Origin: Erinaceus europaeus
Taxonomy: Eukaryota > Chordata > Mammalia > Eulipotyphla > Erinaceidae
Assembly (NCBI RefSeq): GCF_950295315.1
Contig: NC_080175.1
Coordinates: 85,625,566 to 85,689,565 of the forward strand
Length of the DNA: 64,000 nt
Direction of reading: 5' to 3'
In this document: positions 30,055 to 40,990 of the stretch, piece after piece
Layout of the letters: each line of letters opens with the position of its first letter
How positions within the stretch are numbered: position 1 is the first letter of the stretch
Translations under genes and position numbers: made by a program
The notes under the pieces: generated by a model
Databases searched by the model: none
What the model saw: only the letters and a program-made list of their open reading frames with translations
What the model was told of the DNA's origin: nothing

Positions 30055-31335
30055 AAAACATGCCATTGTCTAGATGTCATTATGTCAGGTACACTTCTTT
30101 GATGCAATAAGAAATACTGAGTTCATTCTCTGGTCACCTTTGTACAACCCTTAGACTCAAGGAAGAATACTGGTTGCCAGAGTTCATGGATGTAGCACCT
30201 ATCCTCAACCTTGTGGGCTGGTTACTGTTCAACTCGTGACCTATCTCAGACCTCTGCAGTAGAGAGAGCATGGGAGTTTGGGGTCCTGTAGTGAGCAGCT
30301 CTTGTGGAGTTTGTACAGAGAAATGTATCTGGCAAAAATGACAAACAGACATGTTCTTAGAAGTACAGAGGCATAGGTAAAAATCAGTAGGATTTCTAAT
30401 AGCAAATACTAGGAAATCTGGGATCAAGAATCTCTTCAACAAAACAGATAAATAAATCTGAATACCAGTCTTTAGACCATCTTTACTCAAACCCTCATTC
30501 TTATAACAATTAATATTTATTTCTGAAGAAAAAGGAAAACCTCTCTGAAAGGACTAGATAGTGTCCAAAAGCAGACAGATAACCTGAAGGAAATAAAAAC
30601 TTGGTCGAAGGGAAACACACTAAGTGAGAATCATGTCACCAGTCTTCATCATAAAGGACAATGAAAATCTCAATAGCTAGTAGTTAGGTAAAATATTAGA
30701 ACTGAGAACAGCAAAGAGGACCAGAGCCTTATATTCTATGAATAATCACTAGCCAGTTCTTTGATCTGGACAATAGATATATGGGGAAAGCTTCTACCAG
30801 CACAAGTAGAGTTATAAGGAATGAAATGGGAAGTGAATTATCCTTGCAAGAGAGAAAATTTTATAGTTTAGGCTGGTCATGAAAAACTGGTAACAGTTTT
30901 CTGAAGATGTCCACGTCCTAATTCTTGGAGACTTAAACTTACACAGGCCAAAGGGGAGGAGAAACACCATAGCACCATAGACATCCACAGAGCTCTCTAT
31001 GTACTTATTGTATTGAATTTCTATGGCTATTTCCCCCCCTCAAGTTACTATAGGTCTAAGTTAAACAATGAAAAATTATTGTATATTCCTGGACATTAGA
31101 AGTCAGAAAAGATTTCCACAGAGCTAGAGAGAAGGTGTTAGGGAGATTGCATTTATTTCAGAAGAGCCTCAAACAATGATTCTTTGTTCTTCCCCGACCC
31201 CCTTTTCTATTTCCTTTTCTGAATTCTTTCCTCTTCCCAATTTTAGGGCCTGTCTGATTACATTGCATCCTTTATAACCCAAAGAAATCTCTTTTTTCCG
31301 TCAAATGACTGGCAACATAACTTCTTTCGGCTACC
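30055..31335. other. 1.3 kb without recognised features
   Basis: No repeat family recognised. The minus-strand 118-codon frame (30134-30490) has no domain I know and no supporting signal. This stretch and 29521-29850 look like the least repetitive part of the window. Confidence 0.35.
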
Positions 31336-31388
31336 AATGGGAGGAGAGTAGCTTTTCAGGCATATAGCCCCAGCAATAACGCTGGTGG
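31336..31388 (+). mobile_element. Isolated SINE-BL tail module
   Basis: 'ggaggagagtagcttttcag' and 'agccccagcaataacgctgg' match only the tail module of SINE-BL. Confidence 0.5.
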
Positions 31389-31432
31389 AAGAGAGAGTGA
31401 GAGCGAGAGTGCGCGCACGCGCGCGCGCGCGA
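31389..31432. repeat. (GA)n followed by alternating CG tract
   Basis: GAGAGTGAGAGCGAGAGT passes into about 24 bp of alternating GC/CG, unusual in CpG-depleted mammalian DNA. Confidence 0.9.
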
Positions 31433-31852
31433 AAATGCGTTTTCCCTCTTAATTCATTTAAAGTACAAATAATTGTTTAGAGACAATTACAAAATTGGAT
31501 CGTGATGGTTTATAACATATACATGTAATACATATGAACAAGAAGTATTGGGAGAGTAAATAGGTCTGTCTACATGGCTACATGATTCTGGCATTTTATG
31601 TGATGCACTGTTAGGTGGGAAGTTAAGTTAATCCCTATAACACTCATGGAAAAAACAGTTCGAAAAAGTAAACCTAAAAGAACCAGTAAGGAGTAAATAA
31701 ATAGCAACAAAGGCTCTGGAAAACACCAACACATATAACTAATGAAGTTATGGCAAGAAAGCCATTTCATTTTCACAAAGCAGCAGTAAAGAACTGTTTT
31801 CTAATGTCTCCTTTTATTTATATACGTGTTATGCGGCATTACAGTTTAGAAA
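31433..31852. other. No recognisable feature
   Basis: AT-rich, nothing identified. Confidence 0.35.
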
Positions 31853-32045
31853 AGACGAGGCAAGACAATGGTGCACACATTACCTTGCATAGGGACCCAG
31901 CTTCAAGCCCCGGGCTCTCACGTACAGGGAGGAAGCTTCAGGAGCTGAGAAGCAGTGCTGCAGGTGTCTCTAATTCTTCCTCCTTCTCTACTTCCCCATA
32001 CCCTCTCAATTTATTCCTGTCTCTATCCAATAAAAAACCCTCAAA
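31853..32045 (+). mobile_element. SINE-A, old copy
   Basis: 'aagacaatggtgcacacatt', 'agcttcaagccccgggctct', 'gaggaagcttcaggagctga', 'gtctctatccaataaaaaac'. Confidence 0.72.
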
Positions 32046-32363
32046 TAACCTTAATAATGTTCTTCTTAACAAAGGCAGGCAATAGCTCGTGTATCTATTT
32101 AGTTTAAAGTCAATTAGAACTGTTTATGTCCTAATGGAGATATGGCCTATGTAAAGGCAATCCTTTTGGTCTTTTTCAAACTGAAGATTTTAAGAATGTT
32201 GTTCCTATGGGGTAAAATTCTTTACTTAAATTTTTGTGGCTCTACTTAAAGATTTAATAATTTAAGCTTTATTCAAAGTAGATTTAATATTCATAGTTAT
32301 AGGAAGAGTGAAAAAAGACTGTACTTTTAAGAAGGCAAACCTAATTCTTAGTAACATTCATGT
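32046..32363. other. No recognisable feature
   Basis: AT-rich, nothing identified. Confidence 0.35.
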
Positions 32364-32377
32364 AATAATCTCAATTT

Positions 32378-32626
32378 AAAAAAATTTATTTATTGGGGAA
32401 TTAGTGTTTTACATTCAACAGTAAATACAATAGTTTGTACATGCACAACATTTCTCAGTTTTCCATATAACAATACAACCCCCACTAGGTCCTCTGTCAT
32501 CCTTCTTGGATCTGTATTCTCCCCACCCACCCACCCCAAAGTCTTTTACTTTGGTGCAACATGCCAATTCAAGTTCAAGTTCTACTTGTGTTTTTCCTTC
32601 TGACCTTGTTTTTCAACTTTGCCCTG
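32378..32626 (-). mobile_element. L1 3' end, antisense, perfect TSD
   Basis: 14-bp TSD AATAATCTCAATTT at 32364-32377 and 32627-32640. The 249-bp body is entirely L1 3' UTR: 'tattggggaattagtgtttt', 'cccccactaggtcctctgtc', 'tcttttactttggtgcaaca', 'ttgtttttcaactttgccct'. Confidence 0.92.
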
Positions 32627-32662
32627 AATAATCTCAATTTTTTTTACCACATGCAAAATCTA

Positions 32663-32663
<1 letters not shown>

Positions 32664-32695
<32 letters not shown>
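32664..32695. repeat. (TA)n microsatellite
   Basis: About 15 TA dinucleotides. Confidence 0.92.
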
Positions 32696-32696
<1 letters not shown>

Positions 32697-32954
32697 GATT
32701 CTGAATTGATAATGACATTTTATACTAGTAATTCTAGCAATCTGTTCTTCAGATTGTCTCTCACTGTTGAGAATACAGATTTTTCTGAACATATTTAAAC
32801 ATATTTAAACATTTCAATTATTGTCTATATTCCTAATACAAGCCAGTAAATGTGGAACTGTGATTTAAATAAAGTCAATGTACTTTTTAATTCTCTTTTT
32901 TTTATTTTAAGATTCTAAACATGGATTTTAACAAAATTAAAAAGAGTGGATATC

Positions 32955-33234
32955 GGGAGTAGGGCGGTAGCACAAGTTAAGCACATGTGGTGCAAAGCGC
33001 AAGGACTGGTGTAAGGATCACGGTTTGAGCCCCCAGTTCCCCACCTGCAGGGGAGTCGCTTCACAGGCAGTGAAGCAGGTCTGCAGGTGTCTTTCTCTTG
33101 CCCTCTCTGTCTTCCCCTCCTCTCTCCATTTTTCTCTGTCCTATCCAACAATGATGACATCAACAACAACAGCAATAATAACTACAACAATAAAAAAACA
33201 AGGGCAACAAAAGGGAAAATAAAAAAATAAAATA
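32955..33234 (+). mobile_element. SINE-B
   Basis: 'gggagtagggcggtagcaca' head, B box 'ggtttgagccc', 'ggggagtcgcttcacaggca', (CAA)n end. 16-bp TSD with one mismatch: AAAAAGAGTGGATATC (32939-32954) / AAAAAGAGTGGATGTC (33235-33250). Confidence 0.93.
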
Positions 33235-33339
33235 AAAAAGAGTGGATGTCTTATTTTTATATTCATTATATCATTGACAATCTTAAACTGCAAGTTCAGT
33301 ATAAAATTTAACCTATCGGTTAGTCTTTCTCCTTCCCCT

Positions 33340-33422
33340 TCCTTCATCTCTTTCTTCCTCTCTCCTTTTCTCGCTCTGTCAGTTTCCTTCCTTCCTTTTT
33401 TCCTTCCTTCCTTTCTTTCTTT
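33340..33422. repeat. Pyrimidine-rich CTTC/CCTT tract
   Basis: Irregular TTCC/CTTT units. Confidence 0.75.
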
Positions 33423-33429
33423 GTCTCAT

Positions 33430-33566
33430 CTTCAGGGTTTCACACTCTGAGTTGACTTTTTCAGATGAAAAGATAGCTACAAGGAGGCAGAGCAGTGGTG
33501 CACTTGGTTAAATGAACACGTTACCATGTGCAAGGGCCCCTTGAATCCCTGTTTCCCATTCTAGTG

Positions 33567-33607
<41 letters not shown>

Positions 33608-33740
33608 AATAGAGGCAGAAAGGTAAAGACACCACAGCACAGAAGCTTCTTGAGTGTGGTGGGACCCAGGTTCAAACTGGGCTCACAAATATACCAAAGT
33701 GGGTGCACTATCCAGGTAAACTATCCCGCCTGCCCTGTAG
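33430..33740 (-). mobile_element. SINE-E, antisense, interrupted
   Basis: Left part 'tcagggtttcacactctgag', right part 'cagcacagaagcttcttgag', 'ggttcaaactgggctcacaa', 'gcactatccaggtaaactat'. Between them lies a SINE-A head with an AC run. Confidence 0.6.
33482..33604 (+). mobile_element. SINE-A head fragment with (AC)n end
   Basis: 'aggcagagcagtggtgcact', 'acgttaccatgtgcaagggc', ending in about 17 AC units (33571-33604) instead of the usual SINE body. Confidence 0.65.
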
Positions 33741-34319
33741 GTCAGCTTTTGAGAGCAGCCAAGAATGACTATGCATCTAAGAAGTAAGTAATAACAGGGC
33801 CAGCAACAGAACTTACTTAATGTGCTTGCAGTGTCAAGGGCATGACCCAAGCTGAGACTAGCTCTCACCATACTGAAGGAAGCTTTGGTGTTGTGATACT
33901 TTTTTTCCCCAGTCTATCTCTGCATGTTTTTCTATGGGGGGGTGGGTGGGGGATGGTGGTGGGGCGCGAGGGAGGTTCCTCCTGGAATTGTGGAGTCTCA
34001 GTGATGAAAGAAATGAATAGATAGATCACTATAATTAATGCAATGGGTGAGAGGCTAATACCACGCAAGGAAGCATCTCTGAGTATGTATGGTGCCTGAT
34101 GTCAGAGTTCCATGAAGAATAGTGAAAGAATTCCTAGCTCAACTGAATGACCCCCCCCCCCAATTATAGCTCAATATATGCTATGCTTCAATTAAATAGT
34201 AATAAAAACTGTCACCTAACTCTTCATTTATTTTACAGAGCTAGACAATGAAATGCATTGTGTCATGCACGTGGGGTATTGCCAAAGTGCTTCTTGGTTC
34301 CGATGTTCTTTACTTTTCT
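33741..34319. other. No recognisable gene; short homopolymer-rich patches
   Basis: A G-rich patch at 33937-33973 and a C-run near 34151 are the only notable features. Confidence 0.35.
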
Positions 34320-34710
34320 TTTTCTTTTTACTTAGATGAACAGGGGGAGAGAAAGAGAAATACCTCACTACACTTTACCATCCATGCAGCTAAATTACTT
34401 TTTATATTTATTGGATAGAGACAGCCAGAAATTGAAAGGAATGGGGAGACAGAGAGAAAGAGAGACACAGAGACACCTGCAGCCCTGCTTCACCACTTGT
34501 GAAGCTTTCTCTCTGCAGGTGGAGACTAGAGGCTCCACTCGGGTCCTTGTGCACTGTAACTTGTGCGCTCAACCAGGTGAGCCACCATTCAGCCCCATGC
34601 AGCTATCTGGTACCTTCTACGATGTTCCCCTGTTCTGGTGGGGCTTGAACCCAGGGTCTAAAGCATGTGAAGGTGCATGCTTTACCAAATGAGCCATCTC
34701 CTGGTCCCTG
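34320..34710 (-). mobile_element. Old tRNA-like SINE, antisense, split by SINE-A
   Basis: Left part 'gggggagagaaagagaaata' and 'accatccatgcagcta'. Right part 'gcagctatctggtaccttct', 'gggcttgaacccagggtcta', 'ccaaatgagccatctcctgg'. SINE-E/D-like. Confidence 0.6.
34393..34595 (-). mobile_element. SINE-A, antisense, nested
   Basis: Perfect 10-bp TSD CATGCAGCTA at 34383-34392 and 34596-34605. Body: 'ggatagagacagccagaaat', 'ttcaccacttgtgaagcttt', 'gtgagccaccattcagcccc'. Confidence 0.92.
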
Positions 34711-34744
34711 GAACTCAGTACTTCACTGGCATTCATGTATTTAC

Positions 34745-35004
34745 TTTTTTTTTTTTTACCTTCAGGTTATCACTGGGACTCGGTGCCTGCACTACGAACC
34801 CACTGCTCCTGGAGGCCATCCCCTCCCATTTTATTGTATCTGACAGAGAGAAACTGAGAGTGGTAAGGGGAGGCAAAGAGGGAGAGAGACAGAGAGACGG
34901 TTGCAGACCTGTTTCACCGCTTGTGAAATGACCACGGGGCTCAAAGTGGGATCCTTGCGCTTTGTACAATGCGCTCATAACCTGGTGCGCCACTGCGCGC
35001 CCTC
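34745..35004 (-). mobile_element. SINE-BL, antisense
   Basis: Tail complement 'ttatcactgggactcggtgc' and 'cactgctcctggaggccatc', then a purine-rich stretch, 'gtttcaccgcttgtgaaatg', head 'cctggtgcgccactgcgcgc'. Confidence 0.8.
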
Positions 35005-35874
35005 CACTTAACATATTATAGAAATGTCCTTGCACTTTTTAATTGGCACAGTAAATTTAAAAAGTACAGTCATCCATTTCAATCTAGACAAGAGAGCTGA
35101 TATCACATAAGCCTATATTTCATTTTCAAAATCCATTTTTCATTTTAAAAGCGTATGCTACCTAAAATCATGCTAATGTAAAATAATAAATTGGAACTCA
35201 TTACTATAATACAAATTTCTCTGCAAAAATCTACATCTATGTAGCACATTGGGAATGTTTTATCTTTAATGTCAAATGTTTATTTTGCATAGTGATCACA
35301 TCTAAAAGGCTGCACCCTTAATAATCACATTTTTAGTGAAAATTAAATGTTCATGTTTCTCTCTTTGTTTAACTTGGAATTTATTGGATTTCTCAAGAGT
35401 AATCAATTTAGGCCTAACATTATAAATATTCATGATTTTGATCTCTGGATGAAAATGTACATAGTATAAAGTTTTATCATTTTTTAAAAATTTTAGTTGT
35501 TTATTTTCTAGACCAAACTTGGGAGCTGTCTTGGGCTTGATCTTCTCTCAGTTCCAACTTGAGAAATTTACCATTTCCAAATGGTAAATTTCCATTATGT
35601 GGTTGTTTGTCTAACGTTTATTTGGTAAACAGTAACCACCAATTACTGGTAAAGCTAGCTGTGATACACAAAGTGATAGAATCTTTCTCCCAGTAGCTTC
35701 TGTAAAAGTGAGAACTATTACAGAAAGTAGCATTAAAATACTATTTACAAGAGAAATTTTATTTATTTTCAGAATTTTCATTTGTTATTTGTAGTATGTT
35801 ATGAGATTGTAAGAAAAAAACAATGTATAGTTCAACACCACATCCAACACCAAAATTCCTTGTCTCCACCCTTC
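35005..35874. other. AT-rich sequence without recognised repeats
   Basis: Apart from the palindrome at 35563-35592, nothing identified. Confidence 0.35.
35563..35592. repeat. 30-bp perfect palindrome
   Basis: Arms GAAATTTACCATTT and AAATGGTAAATTTC are perfect 14-nt inverted repeats around a central CC. Confidence 0.9.
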
Positions 35875-35885
35875 TTTTTTATTTA

Positions 35886-35962
35886 TTTATTTATTTATTT
35901 TAATTAATTAATTTATTTAAGAAAGGAGACATTAACAAGATCATAGGATGGGGGGGGGTAGT
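35886..35962 (-). mobile_element. Family R extreme 3' stub with TSD
   Basis: 11-bp TSD TCCACCCTTCT (35875-35885, 35963-35973) around only 77 bp: an ATTT-rich tail and 'gaaaggagacattaacaaga', 'tcataggatggggggg'. It shows how early reverse transcription could stop. Confidence 0.85.
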
Positions 35963-36054
35963 TCCACCCTTCTACCTTCCAAAGATAATCATCAAAATTC
36001 TTACATGTCTTAGAAACAATTTGCTTCCTTCTGTTTCGTTTGGATTTTTAGAAA

Positions 36055-37520
36055 AAAAATTTTATTTATAAAAAAAAAACATTTGGGAGTCGGGCTGTAG
36101 CGCAGCGGGTTAAGCGCAGGTGGCGCAAAGCACAAGGACCGGCATAAGGATCCCGGTTCGAACCCCGGCTCCCCACCTGCAGGGGAGTCGCTTCACAGGC
36201 GGTGAAGCAGGTCTGCAGGTGTCTATCTTTCTCTCCTCCTCTCTGTCTTCCCCTCCTCTCTCCATTTCTCTCTGTCCTATCCAACAACGATGACAACAAT
36301 AATAATAACTACAACAATAAAACAACAAGGGCAACAAAAGGGAACAAATAAATAAAATAAATATTTAAAAAAAAAAAAACATTGATTAAACCATAGGCTA
36401 AGAGGTATACAACTCCACACAATTCCCACCACCAAAACTCTGTATCTCATCTCCTCCCCTGATAGCTTTCCTATTCTTTAACCCTCTGGGAGCATGGACC
36501 CAAGGTCATTGTGGGGTGCAAAAGGTTGAAGGTCTAGCTTCTGTAATTGTTTCCACACTGAACATGGGCATTGACAGGTCTATCCATACTCCCAGCCTGT
36601 CTCTCACTTTCCCTAGTCAGGCAGGGCTCTGGGGAAGCAAAGCTCCAGGGCACATTGGTGGAGTTGTTTGTCCAGGGAAGTCTGTTTGGCATCACGCTAG
36701 CATCTGGAACCTGGTGGTTGATAAGAACGTTAACATACAAAGCCAAACAAATTGTTGACCAATCATGGACCTAAAGGCTGCAATAGTGAAGATGAAGAGT
36801 TGGGTGGTCCTCCAATTTGTATATAGCTAGTAGGCATATTTTAGTTATATTCCAAAGGGCTTGTGGCTATACTAGTGTTTGTTTGTTTGCTTCTTTTTCC
36901 CTGAGCCTGAAATCTGACATACAGGTGGATCCTAATTATTGTCTGGGGAGATGATGTCATGGCTGGAAGAAGGACCAGAAAGCTGGATCAGGGAAGACAG
37001 TAGCTCCTAAATATGGGAAAGTTGTATAAATATTGTTGATTGTAAACCCCATTGTTTTGATGTGATCTGGGGCCCATATTCAGCTTAGGAGCCTATGTGA
37101 CCTCTGCATCCCTGTAGATCTGAGCTCACACTCTGTGGTCATAAGTTGGAATGTTCCAAACTGCCCCAATATCAGGACCCACCTTCCTCAGGTGTAGCAT
37201 AGAGTATATTGTCTAGCCTCTGTTTGGAGGATGGAACATTCCTTACTATTGTTGACTCAAGTTGAGGGCAAGGTCTTATGGGGGCCCACAAAGGGGCCTA
37301 TTGTGTTGTTCCTGATAGAAATGACTGGTAACAATGGAGAGAAGGATTTATTCAAGGCCTAGGCCCATCATGTCTGTTTGGGAATCTTAGGACTCCCTGA
37401 TTAGGGCCCCAGCTGGTGGTGTGGCCTGATAGTGACTAAAGAGTCATTGTTAAAGTATGCCAGCTTCTTGCCCTTATTCAGCTTTTACAGTCCTTGCTTT
37501 GACAAGGTTAGCTTTGGAGT
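36055..37520 (-). mobile_element. Family R, longest copy, antisense
   Basis: Besides the usual 3' part it continues through 'acctggtggttgataagaac', 'attgtctggggagatgatgt', 'aggagcctatgtgacctctg', 'gaccttccttc'-like blocks, 'ttgagggcaaggtcttatgg', 'gttgttcctgatagaaatga' and 'gacaaggttagctttggagt'. This parallels the sense copy at 5.4-6.7 kb and shows the full family exceeds 1.1 kb. The 3' tail holds a SINE-B. Confidence 0.82.
36083..36367 (+). mobile_element. SINE-B, near-consensus
   Basis: 'gggagtcgggctgtagcgca' with an A box TAGCGCAGCGGG that fits the tRNA A-box consensus, B box 'ggttcgaacccc', 'ggggagtcgcttcacaggcg', (CAA)n and A-rich tail. The A-run plus CATT on both sides is the probable TSD. 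Probably a young copy, inserted in family R's tail. Confidence 0.92.
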
Positions 37521-37679
37521 GAGTGAGAGAACTATAATAGGAAGTAGGTGAGGAAGGTATCTAAGTCTAAGTAAATACTATTTCATTATGAACTTTATAC
37601 TGACTCACTACAGACTGTGTATTTTTGCTTTCAGGTATATATATATATATATTCATTTTTCTGCAAATTGTAACCCAAT
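37521..37679. other. Short unassigned gap with (AT)n
   Basis: Contains a short TATATA run near 37640. Confidence 0.35.
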
Positions 37680-38405
37680 TTTAAAAATTTATTTTAAAAA
37701 GGAGACATTAACAAAACTGTAGCATAGGAGGGGTACAACTCTACACCATTCCCACCACCCGATCTCTATATCCCATTCCCTCCCCTGATACCTTTCCCAT
37801 TCTCTATCCCTCTGGGAGCATGGACCTCAGGTACATATTTTGCCCTAATTTATGGATATAGGTAAACTTATGCTCTATCTCACGGGACCTGGTCTATATC
37901 TAGGTTTTGGGACTTTGTTAGGAAGTGAACCTCTTGGAATGGAATTAGAGAATACTATGAAAGGAAAGGTCTCACCCAAGTAATAAGGGTGAAGGGTTGA
38001 CATTCCATGCTTGATGTCTTTGGACACAGTCTGAAGTGAAGCATGCTGAGGTGGTACTCATTGCGTTGATTAGTTTGGGATTGGCGGATGCAATATCATT
38101 TGGTAGGAATTGAGAGAAGCATGCAGGAAAGTGAGCCCCACCCTAGAGGTTCCAGGACTGGGGGAAATATAGGCTCTGTAAAGAAAGCGGGAGGTTCCTG
38201 CTGTCTTAGAGTTTAGGAAGACAATAAATAGATAGTTATTGCTATAATCACATTATTTGGCAATTGGGTTAACTTTGAAGTATCCCTTTGTTAGGAATTG
38301 CTGTATCATACACAACATCACCATAATTTATGTTCTTTGACACTATTTGTATATAGCTGTGCCACTGGTTGCTTCTGTCCTCCCTGGCCTAAGCTTTTAA
38401 AAGTG
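37680..38405 (-). mobile_element. Family R 3' end joined to a different 5' body
   Basis: The left ~150 bp ('aggggtacaactctacacca', 'gatacctttcccattctcta', 'gggagcatggacctcagg') is the family R 3' end. From about 37835 the sequence is unlike the other copies: 'cacgggacctggtctatatc', 'gaaaggaaaggtctcaccca', 'gaggttccaggactggggga', 'tggcctaagcttttaaaa'. No TSD was found at the junction, so it may be a second structural variant or a longer ancestor. Confidence 0.6.
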
Positions 38406-38484
38406 AGTTAACATATCAAAGACTCAGCCTATGTATTAAAAAGACTCAGTCTGTGCTTTAAAAAGTTTGAGACATTCAATCAAT
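38406..38484. other. Short unassigned gap
   Basis: Contains two similar 'aagactcagyctrtg' phrases; not assigned. Confidence 0.3.
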
Positions 38485-39965
38485 TTTTCCCCTCTCATTC
38501 TCACCACCAAAAGACTGTGTCCCATCCTCTCTTCCCCCCCCCGTGAAGCTGAACATCCACCCTCACCCTCACCCTCACCCTACCCAGGGTTTTTTACTTT
38601 GGTGCCCTACTCCAAATGAATTTGTTTGTTCATGTAAATCAGATCTCTAGATTCTACATATGAGTGAAATCATCTGATAGTTATTTTTTTATCTCTTTAC
38701 TTATTTTGCTAAGCATAATCACCTCCAGTGCCATTCATTTTGTCCTAAAGGACACAAAAGCATCTTTTCTTGATTACAGAGTAATATTTTATGCAATATA
38801 TATCCCATAACTTCTTTAGCCAATCATCTGTTGATGGGCATTTAGGCTGCTTCTACCCTTTGGCTATTGTGAATAATGCAGCTATGAACATAGGGGTGCA
38901 TATGCCCCTTCTAATTAGTGTGTGAGAGTCCACTGGATAAACGCCTAATGGTGGTATTGCTGGATCATAAGGTGCTTCCAGTTTTATTTGTTTAAGGACT
39001 GTCCATCAGTCTTCCAAAGGGGCTGCCCCAGTTTGCATTCCCACCAGCAATGTAGCAGAGTTGCCCTTTCTCCACAACCTGTCCAACACCTGTCATTTCC
39101 AGGTTTCCTGATATAAGCCATTCTCTCAGGCATGAGATGGTATCTCAGTGTAGTTTTCAATTGCATTTCTCTAATGAGAAGTGAAGTGGAGCATTTCTTC
39201 ATGTGTCTGTGGGCATGTGTATCTTTTCTTTAGAAAATTGTTTAGTTCTTTGGCTCACTTTTTTACTGGATTATTGTTGCTTCTTTTGTAGATCTGTACC
39301 AAATCTGTATAGGTGTTTGATATCAGTTGCTTGTCTGATATGTGGTATGCAAATGACTTCTCCCACTTTACTCAGTTGAGGGGCTATCCTTGTGTAGTTT
39401 GCTTTCTAGATGGTTTTTGGTTTGATGTAATCTCATGTGTTTACTCTTATTTTCATTTCCCATTCCAAGAGGGTTGAGTCTCCAAAAACATCTTTGATGT
39501 GAAGGTTCTGCAAAGTTTCACCAACATTTTCTTCTGTAGATTTTAGAGTTTCTGGTCTACTATTTAGATCTTAAATCCATTTTGATTTGACCTTGGTGTA
39601 TGGTGTTAGGTGGTGCTCTAGTTTCACTTTTTTTGCACGTGGTTGTCCAGTTTTCCCAGCACCATCTGTTGAAGAGAACTTCTTTACCGCCACTGAATGA
39701 TTTTGGCCTCTCTGGCATGTCCTAGGTGGTTGTATATGGGTGGGCTCATTTTTGGCCTATTGATTCTGCTCCTTTGATCCATTTTTATTCCAGTATAATG
39801 CTATTCTGATTACTATTTCTTTGTAGTATAAGCTGAAGTTGAGGAGTGTGACATCTCTACATTTTCCCTTTTTTTTCTATGAAGTGCTTTGGCAGTTTGT
39901 GACTTTTGGTGGTTCCACACAAATTTTTGGACATGTTGTTCAATTTGTTTGAATACAAAAGAAAT
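38485..39965 (-). mobile_element. L1 3' half, antisense, about 1.5 kb
   Basis: Reads antisense through the 3' UTR and the C-terminal third of ORF2. A surviving minus frame at 38984-39202 contains the Cys-rich motif [18 protein letters not shown] of L1 ORF2p. The rest is broken by stops and shifts. Near 38555-38582 a short CCCTCA hexamer run sits in the 3' UTR. Older subfamily than the neighbour at 40.2 kb, as its 3' UTR differs. Confidence 0.85.
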
Positions 39966-40178
39966 TTTTTAAAAGTTATCTTTATTTATTTATTGGGTAG
40001 AGACACCGAGAAATCGAGAGGAAAGGGAGTGATAGAGAAGGAGAGAAACAGAGAGACACCTGTTTCCCTGCTTCACCACACATGAAGCTTTCCCCTTGCA
40101 GGTGGGGACCAGGGGCTTGAACCCAGGTCATTGAGCACTGTAATGTGTGCACTTAACCAGATGTGCCACCACCTGGTC
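39966..40178 (-). mobile_element. SINE-A, antisense
   Basis: 'ttgggtagagacaccgagaa', 'cttcaccacacatgaagctt', 'gtgccaccacctggtccc'. Sits exactly between two antisense L1s. Confidence 0.88.
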
Positions 40179-40184
40179 CCACAA

Positions 40185-40948
40185 AAAATTTTATTTTTAT
40201 TTATTTATTCTTTTTTCTACTTTATTTGGGGGATTAATGATTTACAATAAAATTGTTGACACATCTTTCTGACTTAGCTCACTTAACATAATTCCTTCTA
40301 GCTCTGTCCGAGATGGGTCAGAGAAGGTGGGTTCATTGTACATTGCATTGTGTATATATACCACAGCTTTCTCAGCCATTCATCTGTTGTTGGGCACCTG
40401 GGTTGCTTCCAGGTTTTAGCTATTATGAATTGTGCTGCTATGAAAATAGGAGTACACACCTCTTTTTGGTTGGGTGTTATGGAGTCCTTGGGGTATAGCT
40501 CCAGGAGAGGCATTACTGGATCATATGGAAGGTCCATGTCTAGCCTTCTGAGAGTTTTCCAGACTGCTCTCCACAGAGGCTGTACCAATTTACATTCCCA
40601 CCAGCAATGTAAAAGGGTTCCTCTGTCCCCACAACCTCTCCAGCATTTGTTGTTGCTGTCCTTTTTGATGTATGCCATTCTTACAGGAGTGAGGTGGTAT
40701 CTTAGTGTTGTCTTAATTTGCATTTCTCTGACAATCAGTGACCTAGAGCAGTTTTTCATATGTTTGTTAGCCTTTTGGATCTCCTCTGTAGTGATTGTTT
40801 TGCTCATATCCTCTGCCCATTTTTGGATGGGGTCATTTGCTTTTTTGGTGCTAAGTTTGCTGAGCTCTTTATATATTTTGGTGATTAGTTTCTTGTCTGA
40901 TGTCTGGCATGTGAAGATCTTCTCCCATTCTGTGAGGGGTCTCTTTGT
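40185..40948 (-). mobile_element. L1 3' end, antisense
   Basis: Contains a well-preserved C-terminal part of ORF2, open on the minus strand down to 40298. It includes the ORF2p block [20 protein letters not shown], the Cys-rich motif [18 protein letters not shown] and the terminal region with [10 protein letters not shown] short 3' UTR with 'gtaaatcattaatcccccaa' precedes the A-rich tail. Much younger-looking than the 38.5-kb L1. Its 5' end meets a sense L1 head-to-head. Confidence 0.88.
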
Positions 40949-40990
40949 TTGTAATAGCCAAAACCTGGAAGCAACCCAGGTGTCCAACAA
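40298..40990 (-). pseudogene. L1 ORF2 C-terminal fragment (230-codon frame)
   Basis: Over 200 of the 230 codons are genuine ORF2p C-terminal sequence, starting at about 40944 after [10 protein letters not shown]. The first ~15 codons come from the complement of the neighbouring sense L1 and do not belong to the protein. The endonuclease and RT domains are missing, so the frame cannot encode an active enzyme. Confidence 0.85.

Noticed and set aside
30134..30490. 118-codon minus-strand gene
   Set aside because: No domain, no supporting splice or regulatory signal, ordinary length for a chance frame in 64 kb.
33571..33604. CRISPR-like or regulatory direct repeats
   Set aside because: Simple AC dinucleotide run; the window is mammalian and shows no spaced direct repeats.
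36055..37520. Family R as an LTR
   Set aside because: No TG...CA ends, variable 5' ends, A-rich 3' tails and 11-18 bp TSDs are inconsistent with LTR integration.
38555..38582. Interstitial telomere-like CCCTCA/CCCTAC repeat
   Set aside because: Only about four hexamers, not the CCCTAA sequence, and located in an L1 3' UTR.
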